From positions 1 to 40,635 of the forward strand of contig JAPOTI010000116.1 in assembly GCA_026709265.1 (NCBI GenBank): a stretch of 40,635 bases of DNA, given 5' to 3'. Position 1 is the stretch's first letter. Every line of letters starts with the position of its first letter. This DNA comes from Paracoccaceae bacterium. GTDB lineage: Bacteria; Pseudomonadota; Alphaproteobacteria; Rhodobacterales; Rhodobacteraceae. The notes under the pieces are model-generated. The model saw nothing but the letters and a program-made list of their open reading frames with translations, was not told the DNA's origin and did no database searches. Of this stretch, positions 16,346-26,893 are shown in pieces. The position numbers and the translations under genes were made by a program.

Positions 16346-17635
16346 CTAACGAGTGACTTCGCCGAAAACCATATTCGGCACCCAAAGGCTGATCTGTGGG
16401 AACATTGCGATTATGACCACGGCCGCAAAAAGCGGAATGTAGTAGGGTATCATTGCCCGCACCATCTTTGAGAACGAGACTTCAGCGATGTCCTGTGCAA
16501 TGAACAGCAGGACTCCCACGGGCGGAGTACCACCACCAATAATCAAGCTAAAGACCATCAGAACACCGAAATGCACCGGATCGATTCCGAAGCTGACCAC
16601 GACCGGGACCAGAATTGGTGCCAGCACGACTTCGGCTGAGGAAGCCACCATGAAAAGGCCCACTAGAAGGAGGAAGACAACCATAACTGCGAGAATGATC
16701 AGGGGCTCTGTGGAAATCGTTGACAAGCCAGCTGCAATCTTTGTCGGTACTTGCTCGCGCACCATGACCCAAGAGAAAGCCGAGGCAACCGAAACGATAA
16801 TGAGCACACGGATAGACCCCCAAGACACTTTGAGCAACGTCTGCCAAAGTTCTGCAGGGCCTACATTCCTATAAACCAATATTCCCAACGTCAGGCCGTA
16901 GAGCACAGCGATCGCTGCTGCCTCTGTCGGTGTAAACAAGCCTGACATAATTCCACCGATAATAATGACTGGAAACAGGACAGCAGGGATTCCCTTCCAA
17001 GTGGACTTGCTGACTTCATGAAGTGTTGCTCGGGGAAAACGCGGATAGTTTCGCCGTCGAGCGAGGAAATAGGTGAATATCATTTGAACCGCGACAATGG
17101 TCAATCCCGGGAAAATACCTGCCAGCAAGAGCCGTCCGATAGAGACATCAGCCAGCGCACCGTAAATTATCATGCCGATGGACGGAGGAATGATTGGCCC
17201 GACCATTGCAGACGCTACGGTTACTGCCGCAGCAAATTCCGGTGGATAACCTTCCTTCTTCATACCCGGTATCAATACTGATCCAAGAACCGCGGTATCC
17301 GCAGTGGCTGAACCCGACATCCCGGCAAAAATCATGGAGGCAAAGATATTGACTTGCGCCAAACCGCCATGGATATGGCCAACCAATGAGCGTGACATTG
17401 CGATAATCTTGTCTGTTAACCGACAAAGGTTCATCAATTCACCGGCCAGATAGAAGAATGGGATGGCCAAGATCAGAAAACCATTCAACTGGGATGTCAT
17501 GCGCTGGGCAACAAGCTCAAGCGGGATGCCGGCTGCAACCATATAAATTCCAGTTGCTGCGCCCATAGCAAAGAAAACAGGCAGGCCTGCCAAGAGCAGA
17601 ACAATCAAAAGCAACAATATGCCAGCGACCAACAT
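16346..17635 (-). CDS. TRAP transporter large permease (DctM family)
   Basis: The 429-residue protein is almost entirely membrane helices, with the DctM hallmarks GLPVFFAMG at the start, an IFAGMSGSATADTAVLGSVLIPGM block near 105-130, GPIIPPSIGMIIYG near 148-163 and GGGTPPVGVLLFIAQ near 375. It is the sodium- or proton-driven transport subunit that works with DctQ and DctP. Its start is about 34 bases after the DctQ stop on the same strand, and the creatininase-like gene begins 27 bases after its own stop. Confidence 0.93.
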   Translation of the reverse strand: MLVAGILLLLIVLLLAGLPVFFAMGAATGIYMVAAGIPLELVAQRMTSQLNGFLILAIPFFYLAGELMNLCRLTDKIIAMSRSLVGHIHGGLAQVNIFASMIFAGMSGSATADTAVLGSVLIPGMKKEGYPPEFAAAVTVASAMVGPIIPPSIGMIIYGALADVSIGRLLLAGIFPGLTIVAVQMIFTYFLARRRNYPRFPRATLHEVSKSTWKGIPAVLFPVIIIGGIMSGLFTPTEAAAIAVLYGLTLGILVYRNVGPAELWQTLLKVSWGSIRVLIIVSVASAFSWVMVREQVPTKIAAGLSTISTEPLIILAVMVVFLLLVGLFMVASSAEVVLAPILVPVVVSFGIDPVHFGVLMVFSLIIGGGTPPVGVLLFIAQDIAEVSFSKMVRAMIPYYIPLFAAVVIIAMFPQISLWVPNMVFGEVTR

Positions 17636-17669
17636 TGTGCTCAGTTCCTAATTTACATGGCACACTCAG

Positions 17670-18206
17670 CTAAATTGGGTCGAGATCATTTTCTGTTGGC
17701 TCGATCCTGTTTCGGTACAGAATGCGGGCTAAAAGCAGAGCCAACATGAGCGCACACCCAAGTGTTGCAGGCACTCTTACCCAAGACATTGAGATCGTAA
17801 GCCCCCCGATTTCGGAGAACCTCTCAAGCATCACCAACTCCCATGAGGTGACGGCCACAGCCCCGAGAAATGTGAGAGCCACTATTCTGTTCACCCACCG
17901 CACAACTTGTCTGATCCGCCGTGGTAAACGGACGAAAACCACATCGACATTCAAATGGCGTCCATCCCAGACGACGACCGCTGCTCCAATAAATACCATC
18001 CAAACCAGGAGCAGTCGGACCACTTCTTCCGACCAAATGAGCGGGCTGTCGAAAACCGAGCGAGCGAAAACCTGAAGTGTCGTCAACGCAATTATCAAGA
18101 TGAATGCGCATCCGACCAAAATCCTTAAAGGAAACGCCAGATCAAGCGCGGTCTGGGATTCGTTCGCATTGACGCTTATGTCCTTGTCTCTCGTTGATCC
18201 AAACAT
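17670..18206 (-). CDS. TRAP transporter small permease (DctQ family)
   Basis: The 178-residue protein has four membrane helices with the family's W-x-E-E-x-x-R-x-x-x-x-W motif (LIWSEEVVRLLLVWMVFIGA) and a GRHLNVD segment after it. It is a structural subunit of the TRAP permease. Its ATG (18204-18206) directly abuts the TAG stop (18207-18209) of the M20 gene, a zero-base junction that implies translational coupling. Confidence 0.92.
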   Translation of the reverse strand: MFGSTRDKDISVNANESQTALDLAFPLRILVGCAFILIIALTTLQVFARSVFDSPLIWSEEVVRLLLVWMVFIGAAVVVWDGRHLNVDVVFVRLPRRIRQVVRWVNRIVALTFLGAVAVTSWELVMLERFSEIGGLTISMSWVRVPATLGCALMLALLLARILYRNRIEPTENDLDPI

Positions 18207-19421
18207 CTATCCATTTTCTCCGCCAGCTGTCTGGAGAATGGCAATCGTGCCGTGGCTGACGGCACGTATTCCCGTCGGAATTGCCGATTCATTGAAATTG
18301 AAGTTGTTTCGGTGAAGGGCGGTTTCATAACCGTCAATTTTCGATCCTATGCGTAGATGCACCCTTGGATGCTGATGGGACATGATTGCAAAATCCTCAC
18401 TACCCATAGACCCTTCAGGAAGCTCAATCACATTCTTCTTGCCCAGTGCGGCGCGAACAGCTGTCAGAACCGCGCGCAGGGTTTCGGGGTCGTTCTCGAA
18501 CATCGGAACACCATCGTGGAAGCTCAAATCGTATTCAATGCGCATTCCTACCTTCAGGCCTTCAAGCAATCTCCGCATCGCCGCCTTGATGGTTTCCCGC
18601 ACGTTGGAATTTTGAGTGCGTACAGTGCCCTGAAGCATCACAGAATCCGGCAAAGTGTTTCGTGCGGTCCCTCCCTTGATCACACTGACACTGACGACTG
18701 CGCAATGAACCGGTGCTATCTCTCGGCTCACCAGTGTCTGGAGTTGATTAAGGAACTGTCCTGCCGCAACTACCACATCGACGGAAAGATGTGGATGGGC
18801 AGCGTGGCCAGCAACACCCGAAAGTACAAGATCAAAGGGATCGGATGACGAAAATGCAACGGATGGATGATAGCCGACCGTTCCGGCAGGCAGGGGCGGC
18901 CAGTTGTGGAAACCAATACAGCAATCTACGCTTGGATTTTCCAGTACGCCATCATCAACCATCGCCTGAGCGCCCATCAAACCTTCCTCAGCTGGCTGAA
19001 AAACCAGCTTCACGCGCCCACGAAAACTATCACGCAACTGGTTAAGCACGGAGGCAACGCCGAGAAGAATTGCCGTATGACCGTCATGTCCGCAGGCGTG
19101 CATTTTGCCTCGAACTTCGGAGGCAAATGGCAAACCAGAAACTTCCTGCAACGGCAGAGCATCCATGTCGCCACGCACCAGGACCGTCGGACCATCACTG
19201 ACGCCCTCAATCAGTCCTACAACACCGGTTTTGCCGACACCTGTGCGGTGTGGGATGTCAGTATCCTCAAGATAGTCGGATACAAGCGCTGATGTTTTGA
19301 ATTCCTCGAAACCAAGTTCGGGGTGGCGATGAATGGCACGGCGGATCTTGATTAGCCGATCTGCGATTCTATCAGTGATTTCCCGAATCGTATCCGCCAG
19401 ATCTCTGCCGTCGTGTTTCAT
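18207..19421 (-). CDS. M20-family amidohydrolase (hippurate/N-acyl-amino-acid hydrolase-like)
   Basis: The 404-residue metalloenzyme shows the M20D pattern: RRAIHRHPELGFEEF at the start, the metal ligands in MHACGHDGHTAILLG near 107, the catalytic Glu pair in QPAEEGLMGAQAM near 145, and the dimerisation-domain His in FHNWPPLPAGTVG. A late GSMGSEDFAIM block completes the site. The family hydrolyses N-acyl amino acids or related amides in the cytoplasm. An AGGAG sequence lies about 14 bases before the ATG. It is the first gene of the TRAP operon, so the imported substrate is plausibly an N-acylated amino acid or similar amide, and the creatininase-like enzyme would act in the same route. Confidence 0.9.
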   Translation of the reverse strand: MKHDGRDLADTIREITDRIADRLIKIRRAIHRHPELGFEEFKTSALVSDYLEDTDIPHRTGVGKTGVVGLIEGVSDGPTVLVRGDMDALPLQEVSGLPFASEVRGKMHACGHDGHTAILLGVASVLNQLRDSFRGRVKLVFQPAEEGLMGAQAMVDDGVLENPSVDCCIGFHNWPPLPAGTVGYHPSVAFSSSDPFDLVLSGVAGHAAHPHLSVDVVVAAGQFLNQLQTLVSREIAPVHCAVVSVSVIKGGTARNTLPDSVMLQGTVRTQNSNVRETIKAAMRRLLEGLKVGMRIEYDLSFHDGVPMFENDPETLRAVLTAVRAALGKKNVIELPEGSMGSEDFAIMSHQHPRVHLRIGSKIDGYETALHRNNFNFNESAIPTGIRAVSHGTIAILQTAGGENG

Positions 19422-20101
19422 CTAAAGGTTCCCACTCCTGCCACCAAGAAAAGGACATGCGGTTTGGCAGCTCAAGCAATGGGTTGCTACTTCCGAATTG
19501 CATTCAAGTAAAGCGCATTGACAGAATAGGTAGTGGGTCAGTTTGAAATTTTGCCTTGAATCTGCCTGCTCACCTGTACCATTTGGGCTGGTCTTTTGGC
19601 TCTCTTTTTTGGGGCGATCGGCTGAGGATTGCGCGGGCGCACGGGACCTTGACAATTCCCGCCATGGGGCATTGATGCGGGAACTGGCTTTTGACCTCGC
19701 ACGGATGACCAATGAAGGAAACGTCACGTCCTTACGGGCCAAGCTCAAAAAAGCCGCCTGGATGACACGTTTCTGCTCACACTCATCCGTTCCGCAGGGC
19801 AGTTGACGGACACCCGAGAGCCGGTAATGGTTCAAATGCGATAGCCCGGATCTTCAAGAGACCCTCTCTGGATTTTTGCTTCTTGATATTGTTGCCATGG
19901 TTTTCTCGGGTGGATCGCTTGACTGATTTGACTGAAGGCATGGCTTTTCCCTGATCTGAATCATCGCATACTGGGATGTTGAGTGGCCTGTGCTGATGAA
20001 TAAGGAGAGGCTCAACACGCAGAACATCTATTGAAAAAGACGCCTTTGAACATTGTTCGCGTATCAGATATCCTGTCACTGAGAATTGGGGCGACATTGA
20101 T
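19422..20101. other. Divergent intergenic region (680 bp), no gene recognised
   Basis: It separates the leftward TRAP operon from the rightward AAA-ankyrin gene and should hold both promoters. Short frames exist (plus strand 19543-19806, minus strand 19783-20163), but none shows a family motif or good start signal. The interval may contain decayed coding DNA, since both frames have protein-like patches without continuity. Confidence 0.4.
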
Positions 20102-21571
20102 ATGATGAAACCCGATATTGAGCAATTAAGGCACTTTACCGCACTTACAGACCGCCAACTCACATCTTACTTTGCCGGACGCGAAGCAGAACTTGATCTC
20201 ATTCACAGGCGTGCTGTGACGGTTGCTCAGCGCGCTTTCAAAGAGCACAGCATAATGCCTGCCGAGGGACAAACCCTGTTGATTACCGGTGCTCCTGGTG
20301 CTGGAAAGACGGCTCTTGCACGCAAAGCCGGTCAACAACTTGAAGAAGAAGGGGGCGGTATTTTCCTCCCCCTTGAACTCAGAGCCCTTGCCGATCAAAC
20401 GCGTTTTCAACGGCAGTTTGAAAAGCAAGTCCCTCCTGACCGTCTCAAACTGATTTTAGAAAAAATAGCGGGATTGTCCGGTCGTGCAGGCGCAGCCCTG
20501 CCTGCTGCTTTGGCCGCAGCAATGGATGATCCCGTTGCTGAGGTTGCCGCTGCCATCACCTCGCAAATTTTTGGTGCCTTGGGGAAGTCGCAGGACTCTT
20601 CCAAGTTTGAACTACCTTGTCCGGTCGTGCTCTTTATTGATGAGATTCAGACCATCAACCCCTCGAGGCACATTGACGAGTCCGAGGCACTCTTGAACCT
20701 GCATCTTGGTACTCATGGTCATCCAATCCTGCCGCTTCTGGTCGGATTGCCCAATGCACAGAACCTGCTGAGCGAAGCTGGGTTGTCGCGCCTGAGTTCA
20801 GATTCAATCATCACTTTGGGCTGTCTATCGGGTGACGAGGCGGCACGATCAGCACGGACATTCTTTGACCATCATCATGTTCGGGGTCAGACCGAAAGCT
20901 GGACGCAGAAGGTTGCTGACTGGTCCGATGGCTGGCCCATGCATGTACATAACACATTGAGAGCGATTGCGGAACAGTTGGTTTGTCATGCAGATCGGCA
21001 GATTGGAAAACAAGACTGTTCTGGTGAGATGGATGCGCACTCAGTGATTTGTAATCTCGACCATATTGATGAGGTGGCAACGCACCGCCGCGCATCAGGT
21101 TTGCGGGCAGAATATTACAGTTCCCGCCTGTCAGGCTCTTTGTCAAATTCTGTGAAGCTTGTCGCCAATATCATCCACCGAATCGAAAGGGCTATGGGCA
21201 AAGATGAAATCGAGATGATCATTGATGAGGAATATCCGCGCATTGCGAAGGACCAACCTCGGCTCACCGAGTTGCTTCCTGTTTCTGATATCTTCAGTCA
21301 GATGTTGCGGCGTGGTTTACTGCAGCTGACTACAGATATTGGCGAAGACAGTTTCGATTGTCCGATTCCGTCGCTGCGAAACTATTGTGTGGTCAGGGCA
21401 GCCTCAAGGCTGCATTTAAGAGCGTATCTTGGTGACTTGGATAAAGTCCAATCAGAAATAGATGCTGAAGGCGACATCATTGCACGTGATCTTTGCGGCA
21501 GAACAGCTGCAGATGTCGCATTGGAAGAAGGGTGGACAGAGGTTCACGCGCTGCTAATGAGGACTGAATAG
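20102..21571 (+). CDS. AAA ATPase with C-terminal ankyrin-like repeat
   Basis: The protein (489 aa) has a Walker A motif GAPGAGKTAL near 63-72 and Walker B LFIDEIQTI near 177-185, in an Orc1/Cdc6-like AAA arrangement (REAELDLIHRRA before the P-loop, QNLLSEAGLSRL and a sensor-like region after it). A helical region follows to about 430. The last 50 residues read LHLRAYLGDLDKVQSEID then DLCGRTAADVALEEGWTEVHALL, the consensus of about one and a half ankyrin repeats. Such AAA-ANK fusions suggest a regulated or partner-sensing ATPase; the role is unknown. Two adjacent ATGs start it; no strong ribosome binding site is seen. It stands 59 bases ahead of the CinA-like gene. Confidence 0.75.
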   Translation: MMKPDIEQLRHFTALTDRQLTSYFAGREAELDLIHRRAVTVAQRAFKEHSIMPAEGQTLLITGAPGAGKTALARKAGQQLEEEGGGIFLPLELRALADQTRFQRQFEKQVPPDRLKLILEKIAGLSGRAGAALPAALAAAMDDPVAEVAAAITSQIFGALGKSQDSSKFELPCPVVLFIDEIQTINPSRHIDESEALLNLHLGTHGHPILPLLVGLPNAQNLLSEAGLSRLSSDSIITLGCLSGDEAARSARTFFDHHHVRGQTESWTQKVADWSDGWPMHVHNTLRAIAEQLVCHADRQIGKQDCSGEMDAHSVICNLDHIDEVATHRRASGLRAEYYSSRLSGSLSNSVKLVANIIHRIERAMGKDEIEMIIDEEYPRIAKDQPRLTELLPVSDIFSQMLRRGLLQLTTDIGEDSFDCPIPSLRNYCVVRAASRLHLRAYLGDLDKVQSEIDAEGDIIARDLCGRTAADVALEEGWTEVHALLMRTE

Positions 21572-21630
21572 CAGTCCCGCCACCGATACGTCCTGAGTTC
21601 CGTTCGGAAATAGCTGGGAACACAGAAACC

Positions 21631-22377
21631 ATGAAAAACCCAACTGCAGCCATGCTCGTGATCGGAGACGAGATTCTCTCAGGGCGGACACGAGATGCCA
21701 ACATGCACTATTTGGCAGGGCGTCTCACACGTCATGGAATCGATTTGCAGGAGGTGCGGATTGTCGCTGATTGCCATGATGACATCATTGCTGCAGTCAA
21801 TGAATTACGGGCAAGGAACGACCATCTGTTTACCTGTGGTGGTATCGGTCCAACTCATGATGATATTACGGCTGATGCCGTCGCCGCCGCTTTTGGAGTC
21901 AGTATCGATATACGTGAAGATGCGCTGCAGCTCATTGCCGAACGCTGTCAGGAATACGGCCAGGAACTGAATGACGACAGGCGGCGAATGGCGCGGATTC
22001 CTGACGATGCCGAACTGATTCTCAACCCGGTATCGTCGGCTCCCGGGTTTTCCATTGGTAATATCCATGTCATGGCAGGCGTGCCGAAAATATTCTCTTC
22101 CATGCTCGACGGGTTGCTCACGCGGATACCCGGCGGGGTTCCTCTCGCCAGCGCGACGATTGAAATTGCGGCACCCGAAGGTGAAATTGCGGCCAAGTTG
22201 GGGGAACTTGCGCGCCGTCTGCCTGACCTACAGGTCGGCTCTTATCCGTTTCGCAAACACAAGCGATACGGCGTCAATGTCGTGCTACGGGGATACGATG
22301 TGCGTGAGGTCAAGAGAGCCGAAAATCATCTGCGCCAAGTCTTTGCAACAAAATTGGCCAGCGACGGGCAGGGATGA
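21631..22377 (+). CDS. CinA-related MoaB/Mog-fold molybdopterin-binding domain protein
   Basis: The 248-residue protein carries the MoCF-binding pattern: AAMLVIGDEILSGRTRDAN at the N-terminus, LFTCGGIGPTHDDITADAVA near 67-86, NPVSSAPGFSIGNIHVMAGVP near 132-152. It corresponds to the N-terminal half of CinA, without the C-terminal NMN-deamidase domain. This stand-alone form is common in alphaproteobacteria; its exact reaction is not established. It is convergent with secA, with only 17 bases between the stops. Confidence 0.88.
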   Translation: MKNPTAAMLVIGDEILSGRTRDANMHYLAGRLTRHGIDLQEVRIVADCHDDIIAAVNELRARNDHLFTCGGIGPTHDDITADAVAAAFGVSIDIREDALQLIAERCQEYGQELNDDRRRMARIPDDAELILNPVSSAPGFSIGNIHVMAGVPKIFSSMLDGLLTRIPGGVPLASATIEIAAPEGEIAAKLGELARRLPDLQVGSYPFRKHKRYGVNVVLRGYDVREVKRAENHLRQVFATKLASDGQG

Positions 22378-22394
22378 AGAATTCTGAATGCCGC

Positions 22395-25082
22395 TCAAAA
22401 GCGACGCCCACAACAATGTTTGAATTTCTTTCCTGAGCCACATGGGCAAAGACTGTTTCGACCCGGGGGCGATGGCGGTTGTTGCCGACTGCCTCGTTGC
22501 AACTCCTGCGGCTCCGCCGGAGCCGCACCATTGGCCTTGCGCGCTTCTGCGACGGCGCGTTGCTGCGCCATCTGTTGCATCAATGCCTGTTTCTCTTCTT
22601 CTGTCAGCGGTCGCAGCCGACTGATTTGCGAAGACACATCTGATCGCAAGGACGTGAGCAGGGTTTCAAACAATCCAAAAGCTTCGTTCTTGAATTCATT
22701 GAGTGGGTCACGCTGTGCATAGCCACGAAAGCCGACCACCGAACGGAGATGTTCGAGGGTGACCAGATGCTCTCGCCATTTCTTGTCAACCGTGTGCAGC
22801 AACACCTGTTTTTCAATGGATCGCATCGATTCGTTGCCAAACTCGGCTGTCTTTCCTTTCAGGACGTTCTCTGAAGCCTGGTAAAGCCGCTGCCGAACTG
22901 TCTCATTATCGACCCCATCTTCTTCGGCCCACTGAACGACGGGCTGGTCAATACCCAGTCTGGCACGGAGCTGCTCAGCCAAACTCTCCATTTCCCATTG
23001 TTCGGGATAGCTCTTTGGCGGCATGAATTCCAAAACAAGATCGTCGATCAATTCCTGCCGCATGTCCGTCAGGATTTCTGACACATCATCGGACCTCATG
23101 ATCTCAAGACGCTGGGAAAAAATCGCCTTTCGTTGATCGTTCATCACGTCGTCGAACTTCAGCAATTGTTTGCGAATCTCAAAATTTCGTGCCTCGACTT
23201 TGGCTTGCGCCTTTTCCAGCGACTTGTTGACCCAGGGATGAACGATAGCTTCGCCTTCCTTGAGCCCCAATTTGCCCAGCATCTTGTCGAGCTTGTCCGA
23301 GCCAAAGATACGCATCAGGTCATCTTCAAGAGACAAAAAGAAACGCGACAGTCCAGGATCGCCCTGGCGTCCGGAGCGGCCCCGCAACTGATTGTCAATG
23401 CGGCGTGATTCATGACGCTCAGTTGCCAGCACAAAGAGACCGCCAGCTTCCAACACAGCCTGCCGGTCGGACGCCAGTTCTGCTTCAAGTTTCGTACGTA
23501 TTTCTGCTTTGTCACCTTGCGGATCCAGCGCGCATTGTTCGGCAAATCGTATGTCAAGATTTCCACCGAGTTGAATATCGGTGCCCCGCCCCGCCATGTT
23601 GGTTGCGATTGTCACCGCGCCACGGCATCCGGCATCTGCAACGATCTTGGCTTCATATTCATGGACCCGCGCATTGAGCACGTTATGCTCAATATCGGCT
23701 TCCTTGAGCATTTCAGACAATGCCATCGATTTTTCAATGGAAGTGGTTCCAACCAGTACCGGTTGGCCGCGTCCATGAGCTTCACGGATGGATTCCACGA
23801 TCGCGCTATACTTCTCCTGACTGGTACGAAACACCTGGTCGTCTTCGTCAATCCTTGCAATCGGCTCATTGGTTGGAATTTCAACGACACCCAAACCATA
23901 GATTTCAGAGAATTCTTCGGCTTCGGTTGCTGCCGTCCCGGTCATGCCCGCCAGCTTGCTGTAGAGACGAAAATAATTCTGGAAAGTAATGGAAGCGAGG
24001 GTGACGTTTTCCGCTTGAATGTCGACATTCTCTTTGGCTTCAATTGCCTGGTGAAGACCGTCACCAAGCCGACGCCCTGGCATCATGCGGCCGGTAAACT
24101 CATCGATCAGGACAATTTGACCATCCTTGACAATATATTCCTTTTCCTTGTGAAAATTCTTGTGAGCGCGCAGGGCCTGGGTAATGTGATGGACAATAGT
24201 TGTGGATTCAGGGTCATATAATGTCTGGTTTTCCGGCAGAATATCTGCCTCTCGAAGCTTGACTTCCATGAAGTCATTGCCCTCGTCAGTGAAGGTCACG
24301 TTGCGGGTTTTTTCGTCCAGCTTGTAATGTGAGTCTTCAATCTGGGGGATCAGCGCATTCACGCGGTTATAGAGCTCCGACCGATCCTGTGACGGCCCGG
24401 AAATCACCAGTGGCGTACGGGCTTCGTCAATAAGGATCGAGTCAACTTCGTCAACGATGGCAAAATTATGTCCTCGCTGGACCATTGAGGCGAGTTCGCC
24501 CGCCATATTGTCTCGCAGATAATCAAAACCGAATTCATTATTGGTGCCATAAGTCACATCGGCGGCATAAGCGGCGCGCTTGTCGGCAGCTGGCTGCTGA
24601 TTTTCCAGCACCCCAACCGAAATCCCAAGTGCGTTGTAGACGGCACCCATCCAGTTGGCGTCCCGACTCGCGAGATACTCGTTGACAGTGACGACATGGA
24701 CGCCCTGACCGGTGAGTGCATTGAGACAGACGGGCAACGTCGCGGCAAGGGTCTTGCCTTCGCCAGTCTTCATCTCCGCAATATCACCGCGGTGCAGAAA
24801 CAATCCGCCAACCAACTGCACATCAAAAATGCGCATTCCCAGGGCGCGCTTGCCGGCCTCGCGGGTCAGTGCAAATGTTTCAGGGAGCAGTGAATCGAGA
24901 TCTTCGCCGTTGTCAGCACGCGTGCGAAGATCATCGACTTTGGCCATGATTTGGGCATCGCTCAGCTTTTCAAAACGGCTCTCCAGATCGTTCACCGCAG
25001 CGATTTGCCCGCGAACTGATTTTAGCTTTCGATCATTCGGCGATCCGAAAACCTTTTTGGCGACATTTGACATTCCCAACAT
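22395..25082 (-). CDS. secA: Protein translocase ATPase SecA
   Basis: Full-length SecA (895 residues from the chosen start). It shows [23 protein letters not shown] (Walker A), [20 protein letters not shown] (DEAD-type Walker B), the [16 protein letters not shown] motif, [18 protein letters not shown] and [12 protein letters not shown] (motif VI), then the helical wing/scaffold and a C-terminal zinc motif [13 protein letters not shown]. SecA drives preproteins through SecYEG. I start at ATG 25080-25082 because the protein then begins [20 protein letters not shown], like other alphaproteobacterial SecAs, and GGAGAG at 25094-25099 lies 11 bases upstream. An upstream in-frame ATG at 25118 would add 12 unconserved residues. 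Confidence 0.97.
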   Translation of the reverse strand: MLGMSNVAKKVFGSPNDRKLKSVRGQIAAVNDLESRFEKLSDAQIMAKVDDLRTRADNGEDLDSLLPETFALTREAGKRALGMRIFDVQLVGGLFLHRGDIAEMKTGEGKTLAATLPVCLNALTGQGVHVVTVNEYLASRDANWMGAVYNALGISVGVLENQQPAADKRAAYAADVTYGTNNEFGFDYLRDNMAGELASMVQRGHNFAIVDEVDSILIDEARTPLVISGPSQDRSELYNRVNALIPQIEDSHYKLDEKTRNVTFTDEGNDFMEVKLREADILPENQTLYDPESTTIVHHITQALRAHKNFHKEKEYIVKDGQIVLIDEFTGRMMPGRRLGDGLHQAIEAKENVDIQAENVTLASITFQNYFRLYSKLAGMTGTAATEAEEFSEIYGLGVVEIPTNEPIARIDEDDQVFRTSQEKYSAIVESIREAHGRGQPVLVGTTSIEKSMALSEMLKEADIEHNVLNARVHEYEAKIVADAGCRGAVTIATNMAGRGTDIQLGGNLDIRFAEQCALDPQGDKAEIRTKLEAELASDRQAVLEAGGLFVLATERHESRRIDNQLRGRSGRQGDPGLSRFFLSLEDDLMRIFGSDKLDKMLGKLGLKEGEAIVHPWVNKSLEKAQAKVEARNFEIRKQLLKFDDVMNDQRKAIFSQRLEIMRSDDVSEILTDMRQELIDDLVLEFMPPKSYPEQWEMESLAEQLRARLGIDQPVVQWAEEDGVDNETVRQRLYQASENVLKGKTAEFGNESMRSIEKQVLLHTVDKKWREHLVTLEHLRSVVGFRGYAQRDPLNEFKNEAFGLFETLLTSLRSDVSSQISRLRPLTEEEKQALMQQMAQQRAVAEARKANGAAPAEPQELQRGSRQQPPSPPGRNSLCPCGSGKKFKHCCGRRF

Positions 25083-25572
25083 GTTGATGCCGACTCTCCA
25101 GTTCCTTGATCCTTGCAATCATGGCAATTTGCCAAATACAGCAAATCTCCAAGCGCAGAACATGTCTTTGATTTGGCAGCTCGCAGCGTCAAAATCCGTT
25201 GATGCCAATGGATTTTGATTTATGTTTGACAAACCTCTCTGTCAATGGACACCCTGCCTTTGCGGGGAGATGTCAGGTACGCGGAGGTGATTTCAGCATG
25301 ATCCACGACGGAGATGCTCAAGCGATCGGATCCTGTGCTCAGCCAGGATGGCCGCATGATTTGAAGATCGAGGCCTTTTCGAACCTGCCAAAAAATAACC
25401 GGCGATATACGTATATTCTTCCCCAAGAATTCTTTGCGGCTCGTCGCATTGGTTAACCCGAGAGGGGCAAGAGCCACCGGGTGAGAGGAAAGCCCCTCAT
25501 CATCCGCTGTTTTATATTGTGGTTCCAACCGAACGGTTTTATCACCGAACCGGGAACTGACGGAGAGACGGC
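25083..25572. other. Divergent intergenic region between secA and the deaminase operon
   Basis: About 490 bases hold the secA ribosome binding site and presumably both promoters. A plus-strand TTGACA-like hexamer occurs near 25217. GAGGGGC near 25471 can pair with GCCCCTC near 25491, which could fold in the 5' leader of the deaminase operon. I could not match this to any riboswitch class by eye. No gene is supported. Confidence 0.4.
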
Positions 25573-26880
25573 GTGCTTGACTTGTTGTTGCGGGCAGCAA
25601 ATTTGCCCGACGGACTCGGCCCCATCGATATTGCAGTCAAGGACGGCTGTATCGTCGACATGTCCCCGAAAATCGTGGCCGGTGCCGCCCGCGTCATCGA
25701 CGCAACGGACCGTCTGGTCGCTCCGCCTTTTGCCGATTCACACTTCCATATGGATGCCACGCTGAGTCTGGGGCAACCCCGTTTCAACCTGTCAGGAACA
25801 CTTTTGGAGGGAATTGCCCTCTGGGGCGAGTTGAAGCCCCTGCTGACAGAAGAGGCCGTCATGGAACGTGCATTGCGCTACTGTGACCTGGCAGTTGCGC
25901 AAGGTCTTCTGGCGATCCGCACCCATGTGGATGTCTCCACGGCCCCGCTTGTCGGCGTTGCGGCGCTGCTGGAGGTGAAGAAACGTGTTTCCCCCTATAT
26001 CGACCTGCAACTGGTCGCGTTCCCGCAAGACGGGCTCTATCGCGCACCCGGTGCCGAGGACAATTTGATACGTGCACTCGATATGGGCGTCGATATCGTT
26101 GGCGGTATCCCGCATTTTGAACGAACCACGGAGGATGGTGCGCGGTCAGTGAAACGGCTGTGCCAGATCGCTGCCGAAAGAGATCTTCCGATGGATCTGC
26201 ACTGCGATGAAAGCGATGATCCCATGTCGCGTCATGTCGAGACACTGGCGGCGGAAACCAGGCGACTGGGCCTGGGCGGCCGGGTTGTGGGCAGCCACCT
26301 CACCGCCATGCATTCCTATGACAATTACTATGCCTCAAAACTGATCCCGCTGATTGCAGAATCGGGAATGCAAGCCATCGCGAACCCACTCATCAACATC
26401 ACCCTGCAGGGACGGTCCGACACCTATCCGAAACGCCGTGGCTTAACGCGTGTGCCGGAAATGGTCGCGGCGGGTGTCAATGTCGCGCTGGGGCAGGATT
26501 GTACCATGGACCCGTGGTACTCGCTGGGTTCGGCCGACATGCTGGAAGTCGCCCATATGGGCATTCATGCCGTTCCAATGACCTCGCGGGATGCCATGTC
26601 CTGGGCCTTCGATAGCGTGACGCTGGGAGCTGCTGCGGCTATGGGTCTGCCGGACCCGACCCTGCGCAAGGGAAGCCCGGCGAACATGGTCGTCCTTCAG
26701 GCGCGGGATCCGATTGAAGCCATCCGCCTGCGGGCCACCCGTCTTGCGGTGATCCGTGAAGGGCGTGTGCTCGCGGAAACACCGCCACGCAAAGCCGTGT
26801 TGTCGCTTGACGGGCGGCCCGACACGCTGGACCCGGCAGACTATGGACCCAAAAAATCATCGATTTACCCAGTCAATTGA
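25573..26880 (+). CDS. Cytosine-deaminase-like amidohydrolase
   Basis: The 435-residue enzyme has the CodA-type amidohydrolase motifs: APPFADSHFHMDATLSLG near 50-67 (metal ligands), TRTHVDVS-like (here AIRTHVDVS) near 113, DLHCDESDDP near 214 (the HxDE general base region), VGSHLTAMHS near 238 and ALGQDCTMDPWYSLG near 310-324. The family deaminates cytosine, isoguanine, creatinine or other N-heterocycles. The start is GTG 25573 with GGAGAG six bases upstream. It leads an operon with a BMP binding protein, amidase and nucleoside-type ABC transporter, so a ring compound is probably imported and hydrolysed; the actual substrate is open. Confidence 0.85.
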   Translation: MLDLLLRAANLPDGLGPIDIAVKDGCIVDMSPKIVAGAARVIDATDRLVAPPFADSHFHMDATLSLGQPRFNLSGTLLEGIALWGELKPLLTEEAVMERALRYCDLAVAQGLLAIRTHVDVSTAPLVGVAALLEVKKRVSPYIDLQLVAFPQDGLYRAPGAEDNLIRALDMGVDIVGGIPHFERTTEDGARSVKRLCQIAAERDLPMDLHCDESDDPMSRHVETLAAETRRLGLGGRVVGSHLTAMHSYDNYYASKLIPLIAESGMQAIANPLINITLQGRSDTYPKRRGLTRVPEMVAAGVNVALGQDCTMDPWYSLGSADMLEVAHMGIHAVPMTSRDAMSWAFDSVTLGAAAAMGLPDPTLRKGSPANMVVLQARDPIEAIRLRATRLAVIREGRVLAETPPRKAVLSLDGRPDTLDPADYGPKKSSIYPVN

Positions 26881-26893
26881 AAAGGAGATCACC

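Noticed and set aside
19543-19806. Plus-strand frame of 87 codons upstream of the AAA-ankyrin gene
   Set aside because: No ribosome binding site or conserved motif; likely chance frame or decayed DNA.
25440-25572. Riboswitch ahead of the deaminase operon
   Set aside because: A GAGGGGC/GCCCCTC stem is present, but I could not match conserved core positions of a guanidine, purine or other known class.
26756-26893. Longer N-terminus for the BMP binding protein
   Set aside because: It would overlap the deaminase gene and place 46 unrelated residues ahead of the signal peptide; ATG 26894 has a perfect AAGGAG.
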